Assembly: GCF_000185805.1 (NCBI RefSeq)
Contig: NC_014926.1
Span: 1,358,501-1,422,500, forward strand
Source: Thermovibrio ammonificans HB-1
GTDB lineage: Bacteria; Aquificota; Aquificia; Desulfurobacteriales; Desulfurobacteriaceae
Direction of reading: 5' to 3'
Length of the DNA stretch: 64,000 nt
The position numbers and the translations under genes were made by a program. The notes under the pieces were generated by a model. The model was given only the letters and a program-made list of their open reading frames with translations, searched no databases and was not told the DNA's origin. This document shows, piece after piece, positions 57,278-64,000 of this stretch. The stretch's first letter is position 1; each line of letters begins with the position of its first letter.

Positions 57278-58580
57278 GGCGACTTCCCTCCTCAAGAATT
57301 GAGTTTACCAAACTGAGTAGCTGCTCAAAACTCTCCTTTAGGTTAACCCGTTGGTTTATACCCTGCCTTATGTAACCTTCAAGCCTTGAGTGGGCCCAGA
57401 TGGCAAGGTCAATCAGGGGAGAGGTGCCCTTTTTATAGAGGCCGAGCTGAATGAGGTCGCTATTTTCCCTGTAAATAGATTCAAGTTCAAAAATAACCGA
57501 CTGTGCAGTAAGTATCTCTTCGGGAACTATCTGGGGGGTAAGCCTGCTGATGCTCTTTAAAACATCTACCGCAGGGAAGAGGCGCCTGTTTGCCATCTCC
57601 CTCGACAGAACTATATGACCGTCTAAAAGACCGACGGCGGCATCTGCAACGGGGTCGAGGGAGATGTCGTCTCCCTCCACCAAAACCGTAAATATCCCGG
57701 TAATACTGCCGCCCGAGCCGAAGTTCCCGGCCCTCTCAACGAGCCTTGCCATGGCAGAGAAAACCGAAGGGGTGTAGCCCTTTGAAGTGGGCGGCTCCCC
57801 AACAGAAAGCCCGATTTCCCTCTGGGCCATTGCAAAGCGGGTAAGGGAGTCGAGCAAAAGCAGAACTTTCTTACCCCGGGCGGAGAAGTACTCGGCAACT
57901 GCAAAAGCGGCATAAGCGGCCCTCACCTTTGCAAGGGGAGGCATATCGGAAGTCGCAACAACCACAACCGAGCGGTTTATGCCGTCACCGAGGGCATCCT
58001 CCAAGAACTCCCTTACCTCCCTTCCCCGCTCACCGATGAGGGCAACTACGGTAACGTCTGCCTCGGTGTAGCGGGCAACCATTCCCAGCAGGGTACTCTT
58101 GCCAACCCCGGCACCCGCAAACACCCCGAGTCTTTGCCCCCTGCCTACGGTGAGCAGGCCGTTTATCACTCTGATGCCCAAATCAAGGGGCTCCCTTATC
58201 CTCTCCCGCTCCATAGGGTTAACCGGGTCGGGTTTCAGGGGAACGAAGTCGGTCGGGGTGAATTCTTTCCCGTTTAAAACCTTACCGAAGGGGTCTATAA
58301 CCGCACCAAGCAGCTCGTCCGACACCCCCAGTTTCAGCCCCGAGAGCTTCACCTCAACGGGGTTACCCGTGGTTATACCGTCTGTATCGCTGTAGGCCAT
58401 AAGCAGGGCCTTACCCTCTTTAAACCCAACAACTTCCGCAGGAAGCTTTCCGTCAACCGTGCAGAAGTCCCCTATACAGACGCCGGGGAGCTTCGCCTCT
58501 ATAACCTCCCCCTTAACGCCGGTAACCTGCCCCACAACCTTATACCTGGGCAGCCTTCTTAGCCTCTCTTTTAAGCTCAT
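57240..58580 (-). CDS. fliI: flagellum-specific ATPase FliI
   Basis: The 446-aa F1-type ATPase powers flagellar export. Walker A is FAGAGVGKSTLLGMVARY (about 160-177), with the DSLTRFAMAQREIGLSVGEPP segment, Walker B KVLLLLDSLT and the family's GYTPSVFSAMARLVERAG. It follows fliH with an overlap of 41 nt. Confidence 0.96.
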   Translation of the reverse strand: MSLKERLRRLPRYKVVGQVTGVKGEVIEAKLPGVCIGDFCTVDGKLPAEVVGFKEGKALLMAYSDTDGITTGNPVEVKLSGLKLGVSDELLGAVIDPFGKVLNGKEFTPTDFVPLKPDPVNPMERERIREPLDLGIRVINGLLTVGRGQRLGVFAGAGVGKSTLLGMVARYTEADVTVVALIGERGREVREFLEDALGDGINRSVVVVATSDMPPLAKVRAAYAAFAVAEYFSARGKKVLLLLDSLTRFAMAQREIGLSVGEPPTSKGYTPSVFSAMARLVERAGNFGSGGSITGIFTVLVEGDDISLDPVADAAVGLLDGHIVLSREMANRRLFPAVDVLKSISRLTPQIVPEEILTAQSVIFELESIYRENSDLIQLGLYKKGTSPLIDLAIWAHSRLEGYIRQGINQRVNLKESFEQLLSLVNSILEEGSRHGVRWNNGQFEY

Positions 58581-59181
58581 CTCTCACCAAGTTAATCTTT
58601 TCCCGGAGGGAGGACTCAACGGTGAACTCTTTAAACTTCACTCTAAAGTCGTTATCGCCGAGCTCGGGGTTCACTTTAACGAACTCGCCGGTAACGTGCT
58701 CGGCAAGCCCCTTACCTACTTCAACGGTAAGGAGGGGCTCATCTTTAAATTCCTCAAGTAGCTCCTGAAGTTTCTCTTTAACGAAGGGAGCGTTTGAAGG
58801 GTCGATGTAGAGGAAACTTAAAAGCTCAACAAGGGCCTCCGAAACGGCCTCGAGGAAGTTATTCTGAACCTGAGAGAGGGAGCCGTTGAGCTCCTCAACT
58901 AACGAATCAATATTCACAGAGAGGGAAGAGAGCCTCTCCTCGTAAGAGCGTTTTACCTGGTTAAGCTCCTTTGAAAACCGCTTCTCAAGCTCTGCAGAGG
59001 CCTTCTTCACCCCCTCTTCAAACCCCTTGCGGTAAGCCTCCCGACGCACCCTCTCCAGCTCCTTCTGGAACTGCTCCCTTAGGGCAAGAAGCTGCTTCTG
59101 GTAAAAGGCCTCCTTATCCTCCTCCTCTTTAGAGGCCTGAATGCACTCAACGAGGGGTGTAAAGTCCTCAAGGTCTATCAT
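58540..59181 (-). CDS. fliH: flagellar assembly protein FliH
   Basis: From ATG 59181, overlapping the fliF stop (ATGA), the 213-aa protein has a long coiled-coil region (KQLLALREQFQKELERVRREAYRKGFEEGV) and a C-terminal domain like FliH/V-ATPase E (LQELLEEFKDEPLLTVEVGKGLAEHV). FliH binds and restrains FliI. An in-frame GTG at 59205 lies inside fliF and is less likely. Confidence 0.85.
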   Translation of the reverse strand: MIDLEDFTPLVECIQASKEEEDKEAFYQKQLLALREQFQKELERVRREAYRKGFEEGVKKASAELEKRFSKELNQVKRSYEERLSSLSVNIDSLVEELNGSLSQVQNNFLEAVSEALVELLSFLYIDPSNAPFVKEKLQELLEEFKDEPLLTVEVGKGLAEHVTGEFVKVNPELGDNDFRVKFKEFTVESSLREKINLVRDELKREAKKAAQV

Positions 59182-60776
59182 CTCAGCCCCTCTTCTCTCA
59201 TCCACTTGGTTATAACGTTACTGATTAAGTCGGGGTAGTCCTTGGCCACTTCAACTATTTTTAAATATATGGGGTCGCTCTCAAGGTTAATCTCCTCAAT
59301 CTCCTCCTTCCGTGCGGCAAGCCCCTCTTCAAGCGACTGGGCAAGGGTCTCTCCGGGCTGAAGGCCGGCGGGAGGAGCCTCGGCCTTGGGCTTCTTCAAC
59401 AGCTTCATAAGAAGCAATCCCAGTAGAACGGCAACCAGCGCCCCTACGCCGGCAGCATACTGCCACGGAAAGCCCTTCTCCTCTTTGGGCTTGTTTCCGG
59501 CAAGGAGCTGGGTCTCAAAAGGCACGCTCGCAACGGTAACCCTATCGCCCCTCTTGGGGTCGTAGCCGATTACGCTCTTAACAATCTCCTCGTAGGTTTT
59601 AATCTCCTGAGGGGAGCGGGGAACGAACTTGTACTCAACGGTCCCTTTGGGGCCTTTAACTTTCTCGTACCTGCCGTCTACTAAAACTCCTACCGTAATC
59701 CTCTTTATCCTGAAAACGGGCGTAACGGAGCGCTCAATCGTTTTAGAAACGTCGTAGTTGGTGGTAACGTCTTTCTTCTCTTTCTGAACCACCTTGGCGT
59801 TCGGGCCGAAGTTAACAACGGGCGGAACGTTTGTGGTGGTACCGGGAGCCCCTTGGGGCTGCTTCTGGGTGGCAACCTCCTTCTCCTGCACTTTTCTCTG
59901 GCTAACAACGGCGGTCATGTCGGGGTCGTATATCTCTTTCTGGGTCTCAACTTTGCCGGTCTCTACCTCAACAGAGGCCCTAACCACAACTTTTCCGCCC
60001 CCGAGCACCTGAGAGAGCATACTCTCCACTTTCCGCTCTATGTCCCGCTCAAGCTGACGCTTAATCTTCAGCTCCTTGGAGCTTACGGCATAGGTTGAGT
60101 TGTCGCTCTCCACAAGGTCCGAAAGGACCCTGCCCCGGGTATCAACAACCGTAACGTTTTCGGGCTTTAAACCCGGAACTGCGTGGGAAACGAGGAAGAT
60201 TATCGCCTTAACCTGTTCGGGGGTAAGGTCTCTACCGGGCCAGAGGTCAACGAGAACGGAGGCCTTAGGCTCCTGCTCGGGCCTTACGAATATGGAGTCT
60301 TTGGGGAGGGCTATATTTACCTTTGCGCTCCTCACCGCGTCGAGCTGCTCTATGGTCCGCTCCAGCTCCCCTTCAAGGGCCCTCAGGTACTCAACGTTCT
60401 GCTGAAACTGGGTGATTCCCAGTTTGGGCTTGTCGAAAATCTCAAAGCCCACAACTTTTCCGTGGGGAAGCCCCTTGGCTGCAAGCTGAAGCCTGACCTC
60501 GTAAACTTTATCCTTCGGAACGAGGATTATGGAGCCGTCCCCTTCTACTTTGTAGGGAATCTTCTCCTGCTGTAAAACGGTGAGGATTTCGCCTGCGTCG
60601 TCGGGGCTCAAGTGGGTGTAGAGAACGGCGTACTCCTGGTTGGAGTAGCTCCTTACGAGAACCAAGGAGAGGAAAACGACAAGGGTGAGGGCCCCGAGAA
60701 CGAGGACAATGTTCCGGGGGTTTGCCTTCTCCCTTAAAAAGGCCGTCAGTTTATCCGAAAGCTCCCTAAGCTCCAA
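59178..60776 (-). CDS. fliF: flagellar MS-ring protein FliF
   Basis: The 532-aa FliF has an N-terminal membrane helix (about 25-45, IVLVLGALTLVVFLSLVLV), the secretin-ring RBM domains (SPDDAGEILTVLQQEKIPYKVEGDGSI and RALEGELERTIEQLDAVRSAKVNIALPKDS), a Pro/Thr loop region, a second TM (about 437-459) and the FliG-binding C-terminus (SDPIYLKIVEVAKDYPDLISNVITKWM). No fliG follows it here, unlike most operons. Confidence 0.94.
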   Translation of the reverse strand: MELRELSDKLTAFLREKANPRNIVLVLGALTLVVFLSLVLVRSYSNQEYAVLYTHLSPDDAGEILTVLQQEKIPYKVEGDGSIILVPKDKVYEVRLQLAAKGLPHGKVVGFEIFDKPKLGITQFQQNVEYLRALEGELERTIEQLDAVRSAKVNIALPKDSIFVRPEQEPKASVLVDLWPGRDLTPEQVKAIIFLVSHAVPGLKPENVTVVDTRGRVLSDLVESDNSTYAVSSKELKIKRQLERDIERKVESMLSQVLGGGKVVVRASVEVETGKVETQKEIYDPDMTAVVSQRKVQEKEVATQKQPQGAPGTTTNVPPVVNFGPNAKVVQKEKKDVTTNYDVSKTIERSVTPVFRIKRITVGVLVDGRYEKVKGPKGTVEYKFVPRSPQEIKTYEEIVKSVIGYDPKRGDRVTVASVPFETQLLAGNKPKEEKGFPWQYAAGVGALVAVLLGLLLMKLLKKPKAEAPPAGLQPGETLAQSLEEGLAARKEEIEEINLESDPIYLKIVEVAKDYPDLISNVITKWMREEGLR

Positions 60777-60788
60777 TTAACTACCCCT

Positions 60789-61073
60789 TTAGACCTGCAT
60801 TCTCATTATTTCTTGGTAGCTCTCAAGGGCCTTGTTCCTGAGCTCCACAAGGAGCCTTAAGGATAGGTCGGCTTTCTCTATTGTCAGGACCGCCTCTTCA
60901 AGGTTTTTCACCTCGCCCCGGGAGAGGGCCTTCTCCACCTCCCTGGCCTTCAGTTGGTCGGCGTTTACAGAGGCTATGAAGTTGGTGAGAAGCTCTTCAA
61001 AACCGGAGCTTTCTTGTTTTTTCTCCCTTGAAAGGGGAAGGAGGTTAAAGGAGCTGTTGAACTCTACCTTCAT
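60789..61073 (-). CDS. fliE: flagellar hook-basal body complex protein FliE
   Basis: A 94-aa protein with the FliE ending, EEAVLTIEKADLSLRLLVELRNKALESYQEIMRMQV, which joins the MS ring to the rod. It lies between flgC and fliF, the usual place. Confidence 0.92.
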   Translation of the reverse strand: MKVEFNSSFNLLPLSREKKQESSGFEELLTNFIASVNADQLKAREVEKALSRGEVKNLEEAVLTIEKADLSLRLLVELRNKALESYQEIMRMQV

Positions 61074-61084
61074 GACACCCCCTT

Positions 61085-61492
61085 TTAGGCTTTAAGGATA
61101 TCTATGGTGTTCACTATCATGTTCTTCCTTGTGTTAAAGGCCGTAAGGTTGGCCTCGTAGCTTCTCATGGCCGATATCATATCCACCATCTCCCTCAGAG
61201 GGTCCACGTTGGGCAGGGTAACGTAGCCGTCGGGGCCTGCAAGGGGGTTCGAGGGGTCGTAGATTTTTCTAAAGGGCGAAGGGTCCTCCACTATCTTCTT
61301 CACCTTTACCCGGTAAGTTTTCACGCCGTTGACTTCATCTAAAACGGCCTCGAATATCGGAACCCTCCTCCGGTAGGGTTGGCCGTTGTCGTCTACCGAG
61401 TTGGCGTTTGCAAGGTTGCTTGCGGCAACGTCCATACGAACCCGCTGGGCAAGCATTCCGGTGACCGAAACCTCAAGCCCCTTGAATATCAC
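61085..61492 (-). CDS. flgC: flagellar basal-body rod protein FlgC
   Basis: The 135-aa proximal rod protein has the N-terminal rod motif (EVSVTGMLAQRVRMDVAASNLANANSV), then GYVTLPNVDPLREMVDMISAMRSYEANLTAFN at the C-terminus. It follows flgB by 2 nt. Confidence 0.95.
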   Translation of the reverse strand: MIFKGLEVSVTGMLAQRVRMDVAASNLANANSVDDNGQPYRRRVPIFEAVLDEVNGVKTYRVKVKKIVEDPSPFRKIYDPSNPLAGPDGYVTLPNVDPLREMVDMISAMRSYEANLTAFNTRKNMIVNTIDILKA

Positions 61493-61494
61493 GG

Positions 61495-61869
61495 CTACCT
61501 CCCTGTAATGGCGAGCTTCAGCTTACCTATCTCTTTCTTTATGGCTTCGTCTAAGAGCTTCGTCATAAGGGCCGTTTCGGCAAGCTTGGCAAGCTCCTTG
61601 GTAACGTTAACCTTGTTGCCGTCGTAGCCGGTAACGTCGTTGAGAACCACCTCTTTGAAGGGCCGAGAGGGCTCGGTAGGGTCCATGTGCTTGGGAGAGG
61701 TTCTCTTTAAGTGGAGCTGGTTTTGAAGCTCCTGTTCAAAAACCAAGTCCCGCGGCCTGTAAAACGGCGTATCGGCATTGGCTATGTTGCCCTGAATAAC
61801 AACGGCCCGCTGGTAGAAGTAGTTCGCTCCCTCCTCAAGGCTTTTTAACGCCTGAGAGAACAGCTCCAT
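61495..61869 (-). CDS. flgB: flagellar basal-body rod protein FlgB
   Basis: The 124-aa proximal rod protein starts MELFSQALKSLEEGANYFYQRAVVIQGNIANADTPFYRPRDLVFEQ and ends in the conserved helix ELAKLAETALMTKLLDEAIK. It is the first classical flagellar gene of the operon and overlaps the TPR gene end by 35 nt. Confidence 0.94.
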   Translation of the reverse strand: MELFSQALKSLEEGANYFYQRAVVIQGNIANADTPFYRPRDLVFEQELQNQLHLKRTSPKHMDPTEPSRPFKEVVLNDVTGYDGNKVNVTKELAKLAETALMTKLLDEAIKKEIGKLKLAITGR

Positions 61870-63787
61870 CTCTCAACTCCTCCTCAAGCAGAGAGTCGTC
61901 ATAAACCGCCTTTGCAAGGGTAGAGAGGGAATCTACACACCCCTTTATGGCCTTCACCTCTTTAGAAGCCTCGTTAAGCAGACCGAGCCTTACGGCTGCA
62001 ATTGTGTAGTAGCTCCCGACAACGCAGTCGTTCACCCCCGCCTTTAAAAGGGCGGAAGCCACCTTATAGAGGACGGCGTAATCTTCCCTTTCAAGGGCAC
62101 TTTCCATAAGTCTATCGACAGCCGCCCTCACAACCAGCTCCTTCTTGTATTTTCTTACGAGCTCTTTCTGAGCTTCCCGGAACTTCTGAAACGCTGATTC
62201 AATATTACCACTTTTAGAGAGGTAGTAAATGGCAAGTGAAGTAGATTCTAAACCCTTTATGGGACACTCCTGCACGAACTTACTGGGCTCTATACCCTTC
62301 ACCGGAATAAACAGGGCCAGCTTTAAAAGGAGGCGCCTGTAGTCGCAGGAGTTTTTATTTTTAACTTTCTTTAAAACTTTCAGGGCACCCCGGAAGTCCC
62401 TATCCTCAAAGAGGGCCTCGGCCATCATAAGGAGGCTTGCGTCGTCGTGCCAGCGGGAAACCATGTACTTAAAAAGCTCCACCCTCAACCGGCGCATGTT
62501 ACAGGCTTTAAGGTCGCTGGCAAACTTTAAAAGCACCCTTTTACCGAAGAGCTCCTGGAAAAACCGCGGGTTGGAGCGGTAGAGCTGACACCCCTTCTTG
62601 TAGGGGAGCTTCAGCAGGTAAGGGGTCCAGAGATACCTTAGGAACTCCCTCTGTTCGTACTTCACCTCCTCGGGGAAAACGAGCGACACCTCCCAGGTTA
62701 GCCGCTTAAAAACGGTTTCCGGTGAGCCGAGGTTAAAAACGAGGTAACCCAGGTCTGCAAGTGCGTAAATCCCCACGTAAGTTGTCCTGTAGTTAACGAG
62801 AACTTGGGCAACGTACTTAACAGGGTCTTTAAAGGCGGGGTCCTTGGAGAGCATGGCCCTGTACTTAACAACCGGATTCTTCAAAAGCGGAATTATCTTC
62901 AGCCTTGCAACTATCGCCTCCTGAGAGTTAGGGTAGTCGCTTATAACGGTGTAGTAGTAAACAAAGGCGAGCTTCAGATTTTTGCGGCGAAGCTCTATAT
63001 CGCCGAGCCTCAGGTAGGCCTTCCTTATGACTTCCGGGTCCCGGGTTAGGCTAACTATCCGCTGAAAGAGCTGCTCTGCAAGGTTCAAGTTGCCGAGCCT
63101 GTAGATATCCTCGGCAACAAGGAAGTAGTATTCCGGGTTGTCTATCAGATAGGACTCGTAGAGCTTGTAGAGCCTGAAGAAGTAGGGAAGCGCCTCTCTG
63201 TACTTACCCTGGGAGAAGAGAACAAGCCCCCTAACGAACTCAACTTCCCGCTCCTGCTGGGGGGTGAGCTTGGCGGTGCTTATGAGTATGTAGTACTCAT
63301 CTACGATATCGGGCCTCCGAACCCAAACGGCGGTTCTCACTATGCCTATAGTGGTCTCTATCCTCTGCTGCTCGGTTTTCGCCGCAAGGAAGGCCACCCT
63401 ATAGAGGGCAAGGGCCTGCTCGTAAAAGGAGAGGGACTCGTAGATTTGGGCCCGAAGGTAGTAGTAGTCCCAGGGGAGCTTGTGGTTACCAACGGCTATA
63501 AAGTAGAGCTCAAGGTAGTTAAGGGCCTGCCAAAGGTACTGCTTGTTCCCGAGTTTCTTCCCTATGGCGTAGTAGGTTTTCGCAAGCATAAAGAGGGCCT
63601 TCTTGTAGTACTTGCTCCCGGGCTTTAAAGCCCTTATAAAGTACTCAAGGGCCGTAGAGTAAGAGCCTATCTTAAACTGCTGAAGGCCCTTCTGAAACAG
63701 CTTAGCCTCAACGTCAACTTTTACGGTGGCATACGAGTTTACTGCTAAAAAGAGAACAACCAGCAAAGCGGCAAAGAGCTTCCTCAA
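61835..63787 (-). CDS. secreted TPR-repeat protein upstream of the flagellar operon
   Basis: The 650-aa protein has a signal peptide (MRKLFAALLVVLFLAVNSYA) and TPR or Sel1-like helical repeats over its whole length (GLQQFKIGSYSTALEYFIRAL, YESLSFYEQALALYRVAF, AEDIYRLGNLNLAEQLFQRI). It overlaps flgB by 35 nt and the 69-aa gene by 4 nt, so it is translated with them and may help build or stabilise the basal body in the periplasm. The exact role is unknown; it resembles tetratricopeptide lytic-transglycosylase-associated proteins only in fold. Confidence 0.75.
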   Translation of the reverse strand: MRKLFAALLVVLFLAVNSYATVKVDVEAKLFQKGLQQFKIGSYSTALEYFIRALKPGSKYYKKALFMLAKTYYAIGKKLGNKQYLWQALNYLELYFIAVGNHKLPWDYYYLRAQIYESLSFYEQALALYRVAFLAAKTEQQRIETTIGIVRTAVWVRRPDIVDEYYILISTAKLTPQQEREVEFVRGLVLFSQGKYREALPYFFRLYKLYESYLIDNPEYYFLVAEDIYRLGNLNLAEQLFQRIVSLTRDPEVIRKAYLRLGDIELRRKNLKLAFVYYYTVISDYPNSQEAIVARLKIIPLLKNPVVKYRAMLSKDPAFKDPVKYVAQVLVNYRTTYVGIYALADLGYLVFNLGSPETVFKRLTWEVSLVFPEEVKYEQREFLRYLWTPYLLKLPYKKGCQLYRSNPRFFQELFGKRVLLKFASDLKACNMRRLRVELFKYMVSRWHDDASLLMMAEALFEDRDFRGALKVLKKVKNKNSCDYRRLLLKLALFIPVKGIEPSKFVQECPIKGLESTSLAIYYLSKSGNIESAFQKFREAQKELVRKYKKELVVRAAVDRLMESALEREDYAVLYKVASALLKAGVNDCVVGSYYTIAAVRLGLLNEASKEVKAIKGCVDSLSTLAKAVYDDSLLEEELRDGAVLSGVKKP

Positions 63788-63993
63788 ACCTTTAACTCCA
63801 CCGTCTCCCTTTGGGTTTTCTTAGGCGATGTTCCGTAAACCTTCCCCTTACCCCTCAGAACTATTCTCCCCGGAACGAAACCGGAGCTCTCTATAACCTC
63901 CCGAACCTCGTCAAGTATTGCGGGCGTAACTGTGAAGTGGTCTCCGAGCTGCAGGTTAAGGTTGAAAACCTTCCTAACAACCGAAACCGCCAT
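63784..63993 (-). CDS. 69-aa hypothetical protein
   Basis: A 69-aa basic protein (MAVSVVRKVFNLNLQLGDHF; later GRIVLRGKGKVYGTSPKK) starts at ATG 63993, close to the window edge, and overlaps the TPR gene by 4 nt. Strand-helix pattern suggests a small ab fold. It heads the visible part of the flagellar operon. No family recognised. Upstream sequence, and so any promoter, is outside the window. Confidence 0.5.
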   Translation of the reverse strand: MAVSVVRKVFNLNLQLGDHFTVTPAILDEVREVIESSGFVPGRIVLRGKGKVYGTSPKKTQRETVELKV

Positions 63994-64000
63994 TTTAAGG

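Overview
The window looks like chromosome from a thermophilic, chemolithoautotrophic, motile bacterium of the Aquificota, most likely Desulfurobacteriaceae (Thermovibrio/Desulfurobacterium type). This rests on a four-subunit pyruvate synthase operon, a succinyl-CoA synthetase plus 2-oxoglutarate synthase operon (two key steps of the reductive TCA cycle), very tight gene packing, Lys/Glu-rich proteins, and a large flagellar cluster. The genus is inference; the pathway genes are read directly.

Layout. 1-4140 (minus): ybaB-recR-porC-porD-porA-porB and the start of a small gene at the left edge. 4215-9.5 kb: hflX, a convergent TPR protein, a PpiD/SurA-like chaperone, yicC and gmk. 9.5-14.5 kb (plus): rpoZ, pyrK, a CCG-domain Fe-S protein, a lipoprotein and an HD-GYP/GGDEF membrane signalling protein. 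14.5-19.5 kb (plus): sucC-sucD-korD-korA-korB-korC. 19.5-25.3 kb: three surface lipoproteins, two of them tandem paralogues, and a small membrane protein. 25.3-31.6 kb: bioA, two universal stress proteins, a thiouridylase-like protein, hpf, an Uma2-type protein and lepA. 31.6-42.5 kb (minus): an AT-rich defence island. 42.6-50.4 kb: ppa, feoA-feoB, radA, a lipoprotein, a selenocysteine tRNA, a PHP phosphoesterase, a MagIII-like DNA glycosylase and a PilZ protein. 50.4-64 kb: fliJ-like and motE-like genes (plus) run into a long minus-strand flagellar operon (flgB, flgC, fliE, fliF, fliH, fliI, flgD, flgE, fliL, fliN, fliO, fliP, fliQ, fliR, flhB) that is preceded by a TPR protein.

The most interesting part is the island. 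It encodes a fused PLD-nuclease/SNF2 helicase (39367-42522), a 1278-aa Eco57I/BREX-like adenine methylase (35471-39307), and a reverse transcriptase fused to a nitrilase domain (32425-35470). That last architecture is the one of type 1 defence-associated reverse transcriptases (UG1/DRT1-like). Small genes follow, including a DUF6516/TumE-like toxin. The 5' part of the RT gene and the toxin gene each carry two apparent frameshifts. All four sit at short homopolymers and all have the same sign: each is repaired by one added base or by a -1 slip. They may be real decay, a shared expression trick, or sequencing error; the long ORFs beside them are intact.

How the genes fit together: por and suc/kor supply CO2 fixation using ferredoxin electrons; the flagellar operon with the PilZ and HD-GYP proteins suggests c-di-GMP control of motility; the island protects against phage. 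No gene-free stretch exceeds 300 bases; the longest, 22422-22651, is described.
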